From: Aculops lycopersici
Taxonomy: Eukaryota > Arthropoda > Arachnida > Trombidiformes > Eriophyidae
Length of the DNA: 64,000 nucleotides
Assembly: GCA_015350385.1 (NCBI GenBank)
Contig: WNKI01000002.1
Coordinates: forward strand, 2,349,700 to 2,413,699
Reading direction: 5' to 3'
Positions within the stretch are counted from its first letter, which is position 1; each line of letters opens with the position of its first letter. Positions 1-13,154 of the stretch are shown here, piece after piece. The notes under the pieces are model-generated. The model was not told the DNA's origin. It was given only the letters and a program-made list of their open reading frames with translations, and made no database searches. Position numbers and translations under genes: made by a program.

Positions 1-30
<30 letters not shown>
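1..30. repeat. (AG)n microsatellite at window edge
   Basis: The window opens with about 15 uninterrupted AG dinucleotides. Similar AG/CT runs recur through the window, so this is a general feature of the genome rather than a local element. Confidence 0.95.
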
Positions 31-34
<4 letters not shown>

Positions 35-599
35 AGAAGCAGTTGAGATTCTAGGGCCGAGAGAGCAAAGGCAAAAATGGGGGCGACGAGTTGAATTATT
101 GAGCCGAGCTTTCACGCTCCTGTTTCAGACTACTCTGTCAGTAAAACTAAATTAAATTTGTCCCCATTTCCTGTGCGCCTTTTACTCGACTTGGAATCAG
201 AACTGCGTTTGATTGTTATCGACATTATACAATAACAACAACAACAATAACAGTTACAACAATAGCAAGCAAACTAATAATCGAGTCGAAAATTTAAGCT
301 TTAAACCGAAAAACAATAGGCAATGTAATTTATCAGACGATTGAGATCAGCTGACTTTGTCATCCGTCTTGCGGTCTGATTGCAAACTAAAGCTTGGATT
401 CTCTATCTCCAATCTAAATGAATAGAATCAACGCAAGCAGCGAGCGTTGAATAAACAAGAAATGTCAAACTGCATGTCTCGTTCTTATGTGTTGAATCCA
501 ATAAACAGGTCACCGGGTTGAATGAAAGTAAAGTGGTACACATAATAACAGTTAAATAGTAATCATAATAATAATAACAGTAATAATAACAATACTCAC

Positions 600-1155
600 C
601 GTTGTAGCTAACAACTCCGTCGCCATCCAAATCAGCTTCTCTTATCATGTCGTCAACTTCTTCGTCGGTCAATTTCTCGCCTAAATTTGTCATCACTAGC
701 CGAAGTTCCGGCGCCGAGATAAATCCGTCGCCGTTTCTGTCGAAAACCCTGAACGCTTCCCTATTGTTTGATATAATGAAATTGAAATATAAGAATTCAA
801 GGTCAATAAATTATCTCGTCGATTGCTTCAGATAATCGATTGGTAAACAGTCAAATAATTGATTAGTTAACCAACATTGATCCGTTACTCACCTCAACTC
901 GTCCTCCTTGTCTGTTTCCTTTGCCTTTCGCGACATAAGGTTTAAAAATTCATTGAACTCTATGGTGCCGTTTCCGTCCTGATCCACAATGGTAACCATA
1001 TTTTTCAGCTCCTGGTCTGTGGGCCGCTGACCAAGCGATCGCATGACAATACCCAACTCACTGGAGGTTATTCTGCCATCTAAATCCTTGTCGAACAACT
1101 TAAAAGCCTCGGCAAACTCACTTATTTGCTCCTCGGAAAGTCCAAATTCTGCCAT
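600..1155 (-). CDS. Calmodulin-like EF-hand protein, 3' end outside window
   Basis: This is a Ca2+ sensor of the calmodulin family. Exon 1 (893-1155) starts at ATG and encodes two EF-hands with loops DKDLDGRITSSE and DQDGNGTIEFNE. Exon 2 (600-760) adds EF-hand 3 (DRNGDGFISAPE) and the start of EF-hand 4 (DLDGDGVVSYN). Donors GTGAGT follow each exon on the minus strand, and an AATAG acceptor precedes exon 2, which joins to give LREAFRVFD, the classical calmodulin linker. The last exon, which should encode the end of helix 8, was not found in bases 1-595 and probably lies left of the window. The intron position in EF-hand 4 matches calmodulin genes. The protein is clearly diverged from animal calmodulin, which is normally almost invariant (for example IVDQDGN and DLDGR substitutions), so it is probably a calmodulin paralog rather than the canonical gene. 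Confidence 0.85.
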
Positions 1156-1199
1156 TATGCTGCTTGTTCAATGTTTAACGTTGCGATAACTTGCTATTG

Positions 1200-4100
1200 G
1201 TAGTGGTGAAATTTTGTTTCTTCAAATAATCACTATGTTCACTCTTTGTGCCGATCTCTTCTTTCTTAACAATTGTCAAATTCAAATAGAACCTAAGCGA
1301 CAATCAGGTAGCAAGCTGCAGGTTCTTCTTCTCTTACGCAAGAGGTTGTTTAGCGCGCCTGCGTCCAGCGTTATCAATCAATAAACCCACTCTATCTTTC
1401 TTTCTATATCCGTAAATAGCAAATTACTTTGCTTTAATCTGAGATAATCTAATATACTATTGCTAATACAGTCACTAGAATAGAAATTCCCAAAATGCAA
1501 CCAAGACGAAAAATAATGAGCCAAGACAATGGCAATGGTAATGGTGACACGACGCGTGCCGCTTCCTTCTAGGATTACTTCTTATATCCCAGTGCCCCAC
1601 TAATACTGCTGCTGCTAACTTGATCTGTTTACTCCTCTCTCTTTCTTCAAGCTTGCCAATGATCGAGTTGCGCGAGTGGATCGGTGTGATCTTTCGCCCT
1701 ATTCTTGTTACTTTACTCTACCAACAGTAATTTACAACGTGCCACAAACCAACTCAATAGACTCGAAGCGCTTGTAACACAATAAACTTCCACTCGAGTG
1801 GCCAGCTTGTATTGTTGTTGCGGCTTGTTGCGACAAATCAAAGCTAGTTGCTGGAGTATGAAAACGAAGACTTTCAAGTCGACGACGACGACAGCAACTA
1901 CAATGATGATGATGATGATGATAAAATTGGTGTTTTGATTGATTGTTGACCAGCAACAAGAAAATAAGTTGCAATTGATTGATTTCAATGATTGATATTT
2001 ACTACTTCTATTACCACTAGCTGATAGTGATACTCGATACTTGCTATCAATGCTTGAAACTGAGTGTCTACCACTATCGCCGTTCCTTCTCTTCTCAATT
2101 ACTTTTGATAATGTCCGCGAGTCTCAATCACTTCTAGTGGCGGGTCTTCTATTTGAGGTTAGATAGAACGAGACAAGTGGAGAAGACTAAGAAGAGAAGT
2201 GACTTGCTGTTGTCTGTGCGAGGCGCGCGCGCGAGAGTTAAAGTGAAGTGAGCAGTCCGCTTGCCTTCAGTTGTGCTCTTGTCGTCGTTCGAGTTGATCC
2301 ACTTACTTACTCCATCCGCCGCATACCGCTACTATACCACCATTTCAACTAACAGATAAGCAGCAGGAACCTCTCGTTGCGCCGACCGAATGGTAAACAA
2401 ACAAGGAAACTCAACAAAGACGAATTGAGCCGACCAACTGGCTCGATTGTGTTTGTGTCGATGGTTTGGTTTGGTAGCGGCGGCAAGCTAGCCTGACGAA
2501 TTGACGTGGCGCATGCGCCCCTAGCGAGAATGCGGGGCCCTGGGCGGACAACCTGAAGCTCGATGGTCGAGTTGCGAGAGAGAGAGGGAAAAGGTGGGGA
2601 TGCCTGAGGCAACGATGGATCCTCACTTCGTTGCTACCGCAGAAAACTTGCCATCGAGTTAAGATTGAGTTTCTAGTCAATCTCAACGTTGCCCCTTTTG
2701 ACTCAACGGCTTCATCCCAATCGCACTGAGATTCTCGCTAACTCACCCCTTTTTCTCCCTCTCTTTCCTCAAATAGAAGCTCGAGTTAATATTATGCAAT
2801 GAACTCTCGCTAGTTCGGCTCGACTGCTCAACTTTTCGAGCTGCTCCGACTTCCCATCTGTCAGGGTGCCGACTGTCGGCTGAACGAGTGCTGCCAGCCA
2901 AAGAGGGACAGGGAGACTGACATTCACAAGGAGAAAGAATCGACAGGGAAAAGAGAAGAAAGGAATCTAGTCGATCGCTAGGTGCACTTTAAACGCTTCT
3001 AGCTAAAACGATAACGATGAAAGCGGCGGCGGCTGAGTGATTGGCATGTCAGCTGGCACCTAGCGACTTTCTTAAAAAATCGACTCGCGCTCAATCATTC
3101 ACCTCCGCCAACTAAAAATAAAACTAACATAATCCAATCACAATTAGCAACACGAAAAGAAATGGCATTACAAGGCGCACTGACCTCTTCTTATTTCCCA
3201 TGCCTTTAGGATGCAATGGCGGCTTGAAGTTTTAAGCTAGAGCGCCAATTGAACTTGTATTGCTCAGTTGATCTTATCTCCAACTCACAACTAAAGACAC
3301 ACATAGCACAGTAAATTGAGCAACAAATAGAGCGTTTATTTACTTGTGGGCGACAAACTACCGCCCAAACCGGAAGTCGGCGATTAGAATCACAAATTTG
3401 CCTTCTAACACGTTGGTTAAATCCAACTATAATTCGGCGGGCGTTGACCTTGACGATGAGTTGCGATTGTCGCTCGCTAGCATCCGGACTTCCGGTTAAT
3501 CGCCGGTCGTCGTGATGTTCCTTCTCGGTTTAGATTGAGCGCGGATTGAAGAAAAAGGAACGACTCGTGACTTGAATAAAAAGATAGAAGAGAGCGAGTG
3601 AGATGAACTTTCTCTCACCAAGACACGAACGCCGATTGGCGCCCACGATTAACGGGATCCAGATTTGGACATCCGATTGATCTTTACTTTTCTCACCACT
3701 CTTTTCCTGAGACTTTCTATCTCTCTCTCTCTCCCTCTCTCGCTTCAAGTTCACGGCTTGGAACTCTAGACTCAACAAACCGGGGAGAGGATAACTTGAC
3801 CGTCAATTGGGAGTTGGTAGAGAGGGGATCTTTATAGTGACACTAGCTGCGAGTTAGTCAATATTTACAGTTTATACTACACAATCTCAATGGGAATAAC
3901 TAGTGCGAGTGCATCCAATGGGATTGCTGCAATTTCGTCGTTTCTACTGGCTTCGGTCGATTAGTATTTAGCGCGGTAAGGGAGAGAAGATAGTTAGCAA
4001 GTGCGTTAGTGAGCAGAAGAGCTTTGGCTAGGACGTGGCAATAGGAATTCAAGTTCAATGTCCTCAAAGGTCGCCTTGCGTTGCAGTTGGCCTCATGGTG

Positions 4101-7100
4101 CATGGCAGTACAATCAACCACCGGCTACCAACTAGAACCACCGACCGAGCGACCGGATCGATAGTTCGGTTTGAGTGAGTGCATTGGCTGACTTCGGAAT
4201 GTTTCACGCTCCTCCAAGTGAGTATTATTTCTTGGCCATACCGCAGTCGCTTGGCACGTGCCCTCCTTTAGGTCACGCCCTTGCTCTTACCGTTAGCCTT
4301 TTTGGCTGGCGTGTCCTCGTGTATCAAGCCACGACCAAGTGGAAGACAAAGAGAGGGAGGGAGAGGGAGAGTGCAACAAACAAATTTTTACCATGGATTC
4401 CAAACTAATGGAAACAAATAATCAACTGAACTCGTGGGCGAGATTAGCGAGTTCCTCTGGGGAGAAGGATGAGAAAATTTGCATACCAACTCTCGTTGTG
4501 TGGCCACCAATGTTTCATCAAAATTGCTATGGCCAAACCAACTCCACTAACGCCAGACTAAAGGAAATTCTTGCCCGTGACCAGAGAGCATAACTTAATT
4601 TTAATTTGCAAGCACGAGACTTTACTTTACCTCACCTGACCTAATGCTAACCAAGATCCAAATAGAAGACAATTTTTCCTTTTCATCATTGTGCTTCATC
4701 AGCATCACCATAATGGAAAGGTGTTACGAAGATCAGCGCGACGATCACCGCGTTGACTAACGTGACGACCGCCACTTCCGCCAGGCAGGTTCCGGTACAA
4801 ATGCTAGGTCCGTAATTTGAGGTGGCCAGGTAAAGGTGGGCCTCTGTGTCCAGTGAACGAATTCACAGTCTTCAAGTCCAAGTTCGAGTCTAAGATTTAC
4901 TACATTGATGTTCTTATTCCGGTAAATTTGTAAATATTCGCGCACTTGAATTTGTACAAACAAGTCCACGAACAAACCAAATGGAAAGTTAATATTTGCT
5001 TCATTCTATGATAAAGTTACATCAATCAGATTGGCAAAGTTTCATGAGCACAAGACAACCGATCGCAACGATAATACAATGAACTCGCATGAAAGATGAC
5101 ATCAGCAGACGTCTAGTTATGATAGAGTTAACAACAACTTACCTCGCATTTTGCTAACGAGAAATTGAAGCTCCTTGTGACACGACATGCGATGTGGTGT
5201 GATGTAATGTGCTCGCCGTCCATCGATCATAAAACAAACTGTTGGGTTAGGGTGGAAGACTAACCGACCGGCTGAGTCGTGCTTTAAAGCCATTGATAGC
5301 TGAGCTCCCTTTGCTTTCCTCTCCTCTCCCATTCGACTTGTCAGCCTTTTCCTTGTTGCATTTGTTGATGTTAGTGTGACTGATTTAGCTCCTGAAGGGT
5401 ATAGCAAAATGGCCAGCGAGATCATTGAAGGTGAACTCTCCAACTTACCTTGCTCACTTCCCTCATTGGCAGCCTGAGCGACAAGCTGGCGGCTTACGCA
5501 ATATGAACTCTCATCAATCATCAATTACTGGCTAGTCGGTTGGCAGATAGGAAGTCAAGCGAGTGTCTCGATTGCCACGTGCAAGTTGATGGCTCAAATG
5601 AACGATTCCGGTTGAGACTAGAGCTATTGAGTGTTAGAAGTTTCCTCTAGCTGACTTTTTCATTAAAAACTCAGCCAATTTTGCAACCACTGCTCTTATT
5701 GATGACGCCACTACCTCCGCTACAAGCGCCGCTACTTTTGCTGGCGGATCAAATGCCGCGTCGAACGGGAAAAAACCTTTCTTCTTTGGGGCAATTTTAA
5801 AGATTCGTGAACTCGCCTCTCTCTCTCTCTCTGTTCTTTTTGCAACCAATATAACCTCACTAACCGCGCGAGAAAACTTGAACCCCTCAAAGTGACTCAA
5901 CTCCAAATGCCAATGAAACTTCTACAACAGCCGCCAACGCCGAGGCTAACTCTAACGCTTTAGGCTCTTAGTGGAATTAATTCTGGATTCCGAGATCCAG
6001 ACGCCGGAAGCTAGAATTGATTCAGTCGTTGGAAGTCAGTTCTAGTTTTGGAATGAATAATTTTCAAGCAAATTTTTTTCCATCGAACACTCCAATGCCA
6101 ATTGGCACTTCCGCTAGCATTGCGTCTTGTTTGCGCCTAAATCGTGCAAGTAATCAGTTTGCATTCTAGTTCATCCACCGCCGCCACCGCCTCTAGCGTT
6201 CTAATGTTCCAGTTGATCAGCAGTTCAACTAGACCTTGGCGAAAGTTAAAACATCAACTTTTCATACATCTCTCGCTTCTTTCCTTCCATTTTGTGGCCA
6301 AGTTAAAAGCGAGTTAGATTTTGTCGATCAATGGTGAGGCCGGTGGCGGCGGTTGCAATGAAATCAAATAAGTCTATTCCCCTGGATCCACAGGATGAGG
6401 GTAAACAAAGAGATTTTCTCGTGAAATCGTCCAGGGCATAGTTCCTTTGCTTTGTTTTTTTTTCAAAATGAAAAGTCTAGAGACACACCAAAACTTCTGA
6501 ATACGAACCACCAGATCCCGTGGACAAGCGTCAATTTAACTGGAAGCGAGGATCCAGAAATTGAGTTGAAAAGTAGAAAGGATCTCTCTTACTTGAGGCT
6601 TACTTTGTCTTCCTGTCGTATGAGGTGGAGGTTCCAAGAAAAAGTAGACGGGAAAGTTAAGAAAGAGAGTGATAGTGAGAAAAGAAAGAGGCAGACAAAA
6701 ATTGAGTCTTACTTATCAACTTAGTAAGCCTCCAGTCTCATCTGTCATCATGATTCTCTTCCAAGCAACTCAAGCTTTAAATTTTGAAGTTGCTGCTATG
6801 TTCGCAATTCTATTAAAATCGAGAAATTCAAGTTACACTTTCTCTTGCTGTCAACAACTGCCACCTGCTATGTTGTCGTCATTATCACCAAACTACTCTT
6901 TTCCCCTCACTTGCTCGTTGCGCAACTGTCAAAGGGGTTTTCTTAAACCACCAACCATCCCCTACTTATAACCCAACTAACAACCATCGGAAGTAGCTGC
7001 TTGAAAATGACATAGAATGTGTCGGCATCTGGCGCCAAGTGATCGGTTCGTCCGAGTTGAAGTGGCTTCTGTATTATTATATTGAACTAAAAATAAGTTC

Positions 7101-8587
7101 AGCGAAAGGAAGTTGGAGCATCAAATAGCCTCATCCCTTTAAGTCGTTCATTCATGTTCAAATTCGAATTTGCCGACGCCACTTTGTATATCACATTGCG
7201 TTATATGGTAAACGAAACACATGGTAAAAGAAAGAGAGAGATGGGGCTGCTTCTCCTCTCTCGTTCGCTTCTAATACTAATGAGCAGCAACCACTTGTGT
7301 CTCATCTCCATATGCATAGCTAGCTATCTCTAGTTAACCCTCGTAGATGCAGCCAACAACAACAACGACTTGGCGGCGGTTGCTGTCTGTCTATCCTCAC
7401 CGCGCCTCACTACTACTGCTACCACAGCTGATGGCGCCCAAGACTCTTGTGTGTCATTATGCAAACTCATTGATGCCGATGGGTAGATCTAAAGTGTTGT
7501 TTGGTGGTTTCGATAGGGACAACGAGTTTCTCATTAGACTCGGAAACTCGAAGCGAAAGTTAGAGAAACACAAGTTGCCAGGAGGCAGATAAACACCCCT
7601 GCCACTCGCCCAAGTACGAGTGTTTGTCTTGGTTCTGTTGCAGTTGGTTTCGACGTCGTCGAGTGGTGAGCCGAGTTGATCAGTTGGTGCACTCTGGAGG
7701 CAAAAGTGCAGTCAATTTGGTTAGACTCTCGCGCGTCGCCGTCAGGGCATGAGTGTGACGCAGGTGAAGCAACGCGTGCGTCTCAAAACGATCCCCGCAA
7801 GTAAACGATCGATGGACTCCAACAGGTTGTTTGCGATCGAGGGGCCAGAGTATCGAAAAAAAGAACATCATCAACAGCTAGTTATTCTCGTTCGCTGATG
7901 CGGCGGCGGCAGCAACGCTAGAAATACAGGTATTGGCCAGACCTCAAGTGCAACAGAGCTTGCCATTGAAAGTGTACACTCAAATTGCGTTGTTCGTCTG
8001 TGTTGCGTTGCACAATGGCGACGCACACAAATAATGCGACTGCAGCTTTGCTACGTTCGCCCTGCGGTGGTGGTGCGGCATCTAACAACAGGACGACAGG
8101 AGGGCAAACATGTGTGCCACGGCAGTTTATTTTCATAAATTAGTGCGCTCTGACTGTAGACTTTATTACGTCAGATGATGCACTGAATGATGAAGGACCG
8201 AGTTTTTATTGCACCATAGCAAAGAGAGAGAGAGCGAGACAGGGAGAGAGCGACGAGCAAAGTAAACACACACGTTTCTTATTTCTCCTCGCCGCTACTG
8301 TACTACTGCCGCTGAATGCAACCAAATTTTCCATTCTTATTCTTGGAGGGAGAGTCGCCGATGACTCCAACGACCTAATCGACTTCAAGTATCTCACCCC
8401 TCAATATATTGATTCAATATACATGTATATATATACATACATCATTTCATCTCAAAATGTTTGCTGTCCAGAGAAAAGATTGAGGAGCGTCAAGTTAGAG
8501 GAAATATAATCTAATTTAGAGGTCGGAAGAGGATTCCGCCGACAGCAACAGTAGCAGTAGCAAAACGTCACAAACAGATAGCTAAAC
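1200..8587. other. Gene-poor region, about 7.4 kb, simple-sequence rich
   Basis: No open frame here resembles a known protein, and none has a convincing start, splice sites and domain. The stretch holds short TGATGA/CATCAT runs near 1902-1920, CT/AG runs near 2576-2586, 3718-3750, 5817-5832 and 8219-8250, and a GC-rich promoter-like patch with an Inr-like TCAGTTGTG near 2265-2275. It could be intergenic regulatory DNA or introns of a gene whose short exons I could not recognise. Confidence 0.5.
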
Positions 8588-9656
8588 ATGGCAAATAGAG
8601 GGAAAAGGAAAAAACAAGCCAGGGAACCGGTGGACTCGGAACCCTGGAAAACTCTTGTGGCCATGTTCTATTTCCTATTTGCTACCTTTTGCACATCGAT
8701 AGTGATGGTGATAGTGCACGATCGTGTACCTGACATGCTTGTCTTCCCGCCCCTTCCAGGTAAGTTTTGATCGACTGTCAATTTGAAGTTAACTGGTGAC
8801 ATTTATTTTGGCGCTAAATTTTGCTATTGCATAACAACTAACCTTACCCGACCATCATGCCCACAACTCAGATATTGTCCTCGATAATATTCCCTTCATT
8901 CCATGGGCCTTCGCAATGTGCGAATATTGTGGCCTGGCATTGTTTATAATATTTAATGTTATTTTGTTATTCCACAAGTATAGAGCTATTATATTAAGGA
9001 GATTGTTCTCAATATTTGGATCTGTATTTCTATTAAGATGCGTAACCATGTTGATAACATCATTATCTGTTCCGGGTAGACATTTAAAATGTACAGCCCG
9101 ACCCTATGGCAGTTGGATAGAAAGATTATCGCAAGCATTTATGATCTGGCAAGGCGGTGGCATGTCGATTCAAGGAGTTAGAACTTGTGGCGATTATATG
9201 TTCAGTGGCCATACTGTAACCCTAACTCTATTGAACTTTTTCATCACGGAATACACACCACCTGATAGCTATTATGTTCATATATTACACACCACAGCCT
9301 GGGTACTAAACTTATTTGGGGTCTTCTTTATACTAGCAGCCCATGAGCATTACTCCATTGATGTCTTCATCGCCTTCTATATCTCAACCAGACTCTTCCT
9401 GTATTACCATACCCTAGCCAACAATCAGAGCCACTCAAACGCCCAGCGGGATAGAGATAGAACCAGAATTTGGTTTCCTCTATTCTACTTCTTCGAATCC
9501 AACGTGCGCGGTATGGTTCCAAACGAGTTCGAGAATCCCATCACTGCAATCCGGGATTCTAAGTTTGTTTGCTCCATCAGTGATGCACTTAAGAACTTTG
9601 AGCCAAAGTATTATTTAAAGTCGAAACTATACAAAGGAGGTTATAGATCCACTTAA
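8588..9656 (+). CDS. Sphingomyelin synthase family (SMS/SAMD8-like) phosphotransferase
   Basis: This is a multi-pass membrane enzyme that transfers a phosphoryl head group from a glycerophospholipid to ceramide in the Golgi, ER or plasma membrane. Two exons, 8588-8759 and 8872-9656, join in phase 1 across a 112-bp intron (GTAAGT donor, CTCAG acceptor) to give a protein of about 318 aa. The signature motifs are present: CGDYMFSGHT with the first catalytic His, and AHEHYSIDV with the second His and the Asp of the family's catalytic triad. Several hydrophobic segments surround them. There is no N-terminal SAM domain, so it resembles the SMS1/2 core or a short SMSr. Whether the head group is phosphocholine or phosphoethanolamine cannot be decided from sequence reading. 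An AATAAA lies at 9866-9871. Confidence 0.88.
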
Positions 9657-10136
9657 TGCTAATCAGCGTGGATATTAATGTGATCTTGGCTAGAGGAGAT
9701 GGAAAACCTCAAGATCAATCACTGCAATGCGCCACCACCCAAACAAAGTCAAACATGAATCATCCGAGCGAATAAGTAACATTCTATCTAATGATATTTA
9801 GATTGAAAGGCAAGTGAAGATTGCGTTTCGAGTTCAATTCAGTTGTTCGCACGTCATCAAAAGAAAATAAATTATAATTTATAATTTTGATTGAATAAAA
9901 GTGATGCAAGAGTTTTGACATAGGACTCAATATGAGCTTGATGAGCGCAACAAATGAAATAAGCAGCACAAATCTCTGATTGACCCAAGTTATGTGAATT
10001 ATTGCTTAAATTGCCTAGATATTTATTGATCGGATCTATAATCATTTAGAGCATATGAACTCTTCTGTACAAGTGTGTTGAAATCTGTAGAACTGATAGC
10101 CAATGAGATAACACAACTGTGGTGTGTCATTTAGTT
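9657..10136. other. Intergenic, convergent 3' ends
   Basis: This is the space between the stop of the sphingomyelin-synthase-like gene (plus) and the stop of makorin (minus). It contains the AATAAA at 9866-9871 for the plus gene. No other feature was seen. Confidence 0.6.
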
Positions 10137-11778
10137 TTACATTTCCACAATCTCGAATCTCTCCCCGACATCCCTTGGCTCGGGATCTCCCTCTAGCCGG
10201 GCAATCCGACGACGTCTTGAATGAGCTCCCACGTTGTCCCTCTGCACATAGTCACTATCATCTACATCATTGTCGTCTAGATCCTCCTCATCATCATCAT
10301 CGTTGTCGTCGTCATCCTCATCAGAGGTGACATAATTTGGATCAAAGTAAAGAGATTCTAGCTCATCGTTTGACCAATCGTCGTCCTCTGTCGATGTTAG
10401 TATATTCCACAGGATGTAATCGGTGTAAGAGTCCCTAGATAGACCGCGAGAACCGAAGCCTCGGTGGCGCCTAGACTTGGGTGGTTCAAGGACAGCAAGC
10501 CGACCGTCTGGATAAGCGTGCTTGTAAAAGCAAGAGCTCGCGAAGGGACACTCTCCTTTGCCCTGATCGAAGTACCTGCATGGTTTCGATCTATTTATTT
10601 GGATGGATTCATCAAGATGATTAAGTTAGTTTTCATAAAGGTTCAGGCTAATGCTACTCAAGCTTGTATCATGATGATGTAAGCGACATGATAGAGTAAT
10701 ACTTACTTCAAAGCAGCCTTATAGTCGTGAATCAGTTTCTCTTTATCGTCTTGATCCTCGACCCAGTACTTGCTCGGTACAACAAAGTCGCTGCTGACAC
10801 GGCACTCCGGACACGCCCTATAATTTTATTATCAAAAGACGTGTAAAATTTGACGATTAGTATTATTGTTGTTATTGATTGGGTAATGTCACATCACAGG
10901 GAGGAAATCCTAAATACTTACCTAATGGTTCGCGTCTCGAATTGTTTGGTGCCTCGCCATTTGCGAATGCAATCCAAGCAGAATATATGATTACACTTTT
11001 CCAATATACCAAATCGACTCGATGTTATGGGTTTCTTCTCAACCACAGTATCCATACATATTCCACAAACCTTATCTTTGCTCCTCTGAACCGCAAAACT
11101 CAACTCCATCTCGCGCTCGTGCTCCCTTAAGCAGTCCTCGCGATGCTGGCGTCTCTGTTCGGCATCTCGAGGATGCAAACAAGGCCGACCACATAGATCA
11201 CAGTCACGAAATTCAATTTCGTCTAAATAATAGTAGCGGAGTTTGTTTGTGTTGTTGTCGTCGCTATTGTGGTCATTGACGACGTCATGGTTATAGATTG
11301 ATCCACCAACCTCCTCAGTTTGATAGTACAGGTAGTTCTCGTCCCTTTGGTCAGGTAATGTTGATTGCTGATTGTTATAATGATGTGGTGATGATGTAGT
11401 TGGGGTTGTTTGACCAGAGGTTGAGGCGGCCGCTATAAATAGGCGATTGTTGTCAACTAACAAATTTATAGCTGCAACATTATTTGGCGAAATTGGCTCA
11501 CTATGACGGAATTTGCAATCCTGGCCATACAGGCACTGGTTGGCTAAATAAAAGTGGCAATAGTCAATGGGTATTTTGATGGAGTTTCTGTAATCATGGG
11601 AGAAATTGCATCGTGATGATTCGCGACAAAAGCCGCGCTCTAGGAAGGGGCAATAGAATTTCTTTGTCTCGACTAGATTCTCCGTAATAGATAAATGCAA
11701 TGACGTCGAGGCCGAAGACGTCGAGGCTGATGCTGTCGATGAGCTTGAGCCGGCGACGCAGCTAGCCATTGCATCCAA
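10137..11778 (-). CDS. MKRN1: Makorin RING-finger E3 ubiquitin ligase
   Basis: This is a makorin-family ubiquitin ligase with RNA-binding CCCH fingers. Three exons, 10922-11778, 10707-10817 and 10137-10590, join with GTAAGT donors and TAG acceptors to give 473 aa. Order of parts: a Ser/Ala-rich N terminus; two CCCH fingers (from FYCPFLERGFC and DYCHFYLANQC); the makorin-type Cys/His block (CDLCGRPCLHPRD...HREDC); the C3HC4 RING (CGICMDT ... CNHIFCLDC ... CPECR, the last pair on exon 2); and a final CCCH finger on exon 3 (CRYFDQGKGECPF...CFYKH). The C-terminal tail contains a long acidic Asp/Glu run before a basic patch. Frames shown on the plus strand over exon 3 are antisense shadows. The domain order is diagnostic; paralog numbering is uncertain. 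Confidence 0.93.
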
Positions 11779-12918
11779 TTTGTCTAGTCTCTGGCTGTCT
11801 TGGTGATTTGGTATGTGATAATTTTATAATTCAAGTTGTCAAGAGATGCAATTCAATTTGTTATGATGGAATCGATAGGTAGTTGGTTAAATCTCAATAG
11901 GTAGATTCAATGATTCGAATGACCTGTTCGGTATTTAGTCGAGTTTGCAATGGAGGATGTTGATGATTTGAATATCCGTCTCTTTAGTGAGCTGCGATGG
12001 TTATGATATTCCCTTGCAAGCACGCAGATGGTGACTAATAGTGCGCAAAGAAAATGATGATTAATCTTCTTCTCTCTCGGTAATAATCAATATGAGGACA
12101 GATGGATGTATTATTTGTAGCGATTGATGGTGTTATTATCTTGTGAATGTTAGTGTGTCTCCTAGATACACAAAACAATACACAATTGACGAGGATGTTG
12201 GAATTTTCTTGTAAGAGTCCAAATGTTTATTTTGTTGTCGATGTACAAATTACACAGCATACAGTACATCCACTCGCACTGTACTGTGTTTACGGGGAAA
12301 TCAAGTGAGCGAATAGAGAAATATTGAAAGAGACAGACAGGCAGGCAGCTCATCGGCTCTCCTTCGCACAACACACACTTAAATTCACAGCACACACCTT
12401 CGCACTAGACAACAACAAAAGCTGACTTGGCGCGTCGTTCAAACTGCGAACGTCAGTCAGTCAGTCGTTCGTTTGGTCGCTTGTCTGCAGCCTGCAGCCT
12501 GCAGGCCGGCTGTGTGTACAGTTTTCCTCGCTTCGTGTTAGTGCACGGCACAAGAAGGAAAAACATTCTGCCAAGCTAGCTGGCCAGCAAGCTAGTGCGC
12601 CGTTAGCAGTTCTCTTTTTAAGGCCTGCTGAATGGCAATCCCGTTACTTGGGCGCCCAAAGTAGGTAGGCTCATGAGAGCTGCGCTCACTGAGATTGGGC
12701 TTGAAATAAGCGCATCGTTGTGCTCGCGCACTAGCCAGCCAACTAGTCGCCCTGACGGGTGAGCGCCGCATGCCATCGACGGTCTAGAGTCCTGACCATA
12801 TAGCTATCACGAGCATTCGTCATCTCGCCTCTTGTTGCTAGTAAAGATAGTCTCTGTTTCCAGTAATTTGCCGCCGTTGCCGCTTTAGTTGCTACTGACG
12901 AGCACGAGGGAGGGATAG

Positions 12919-12950
<32 letters not shown>

Positions 12951-13154
12951 GCAAAGTTTCTGGGCCAACCAATTAGCGATGGCATCAGGCAGACATCAAT
13001 GGATCGGTGAGCTTGCCAGTATCTTTTGTCGGCTCTCTCTCTCTCTCTCTCTTTCTATCGCGTCTGAGTTTGATCGTGTTGCCACAACCTCTTTGTCTAC
13101 TACCGATGCCACTATTTCCACTACCACAACTAGATTGTCAAGTGCAACCAAAAA
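11779..13154. other. Intergenic, probable 5' region of makorin and 3' flank of the P450 gene
   Basis: No gene was recognised. The region contains a CTGCAGC/CTGCAGG-type short repeat near 12485-12505 and two CT runs (about 12921-12948 and 13035-13053). Confidence 0.55.
12921..12948. repeat. (CT)n microsatellite
   Basis: About 14 CT units. A second, shorter CT run lies at about 13035-13053. Confidence 0.9.

Noticed and set aside
343..372. Candidate last exon of the calmodulin-like gene after a TTGCAATCAG acceptor
   Set aside because: The resulting peptide lacks the expected EF-hand end (EEFV..M), so the true exon is more likely outside the window.
1713..1988. Frames with His/Ile/Val runs
   Set aside because: Produced by a TGATGA/CATCAT repeat; no gene support.
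10124..10682. Plus-strand frames over the makorin 3' exon
   Set aside because: Antisense shadows; the minus strand encodes the last CCCH finger and acidic tail with proper splice sites.
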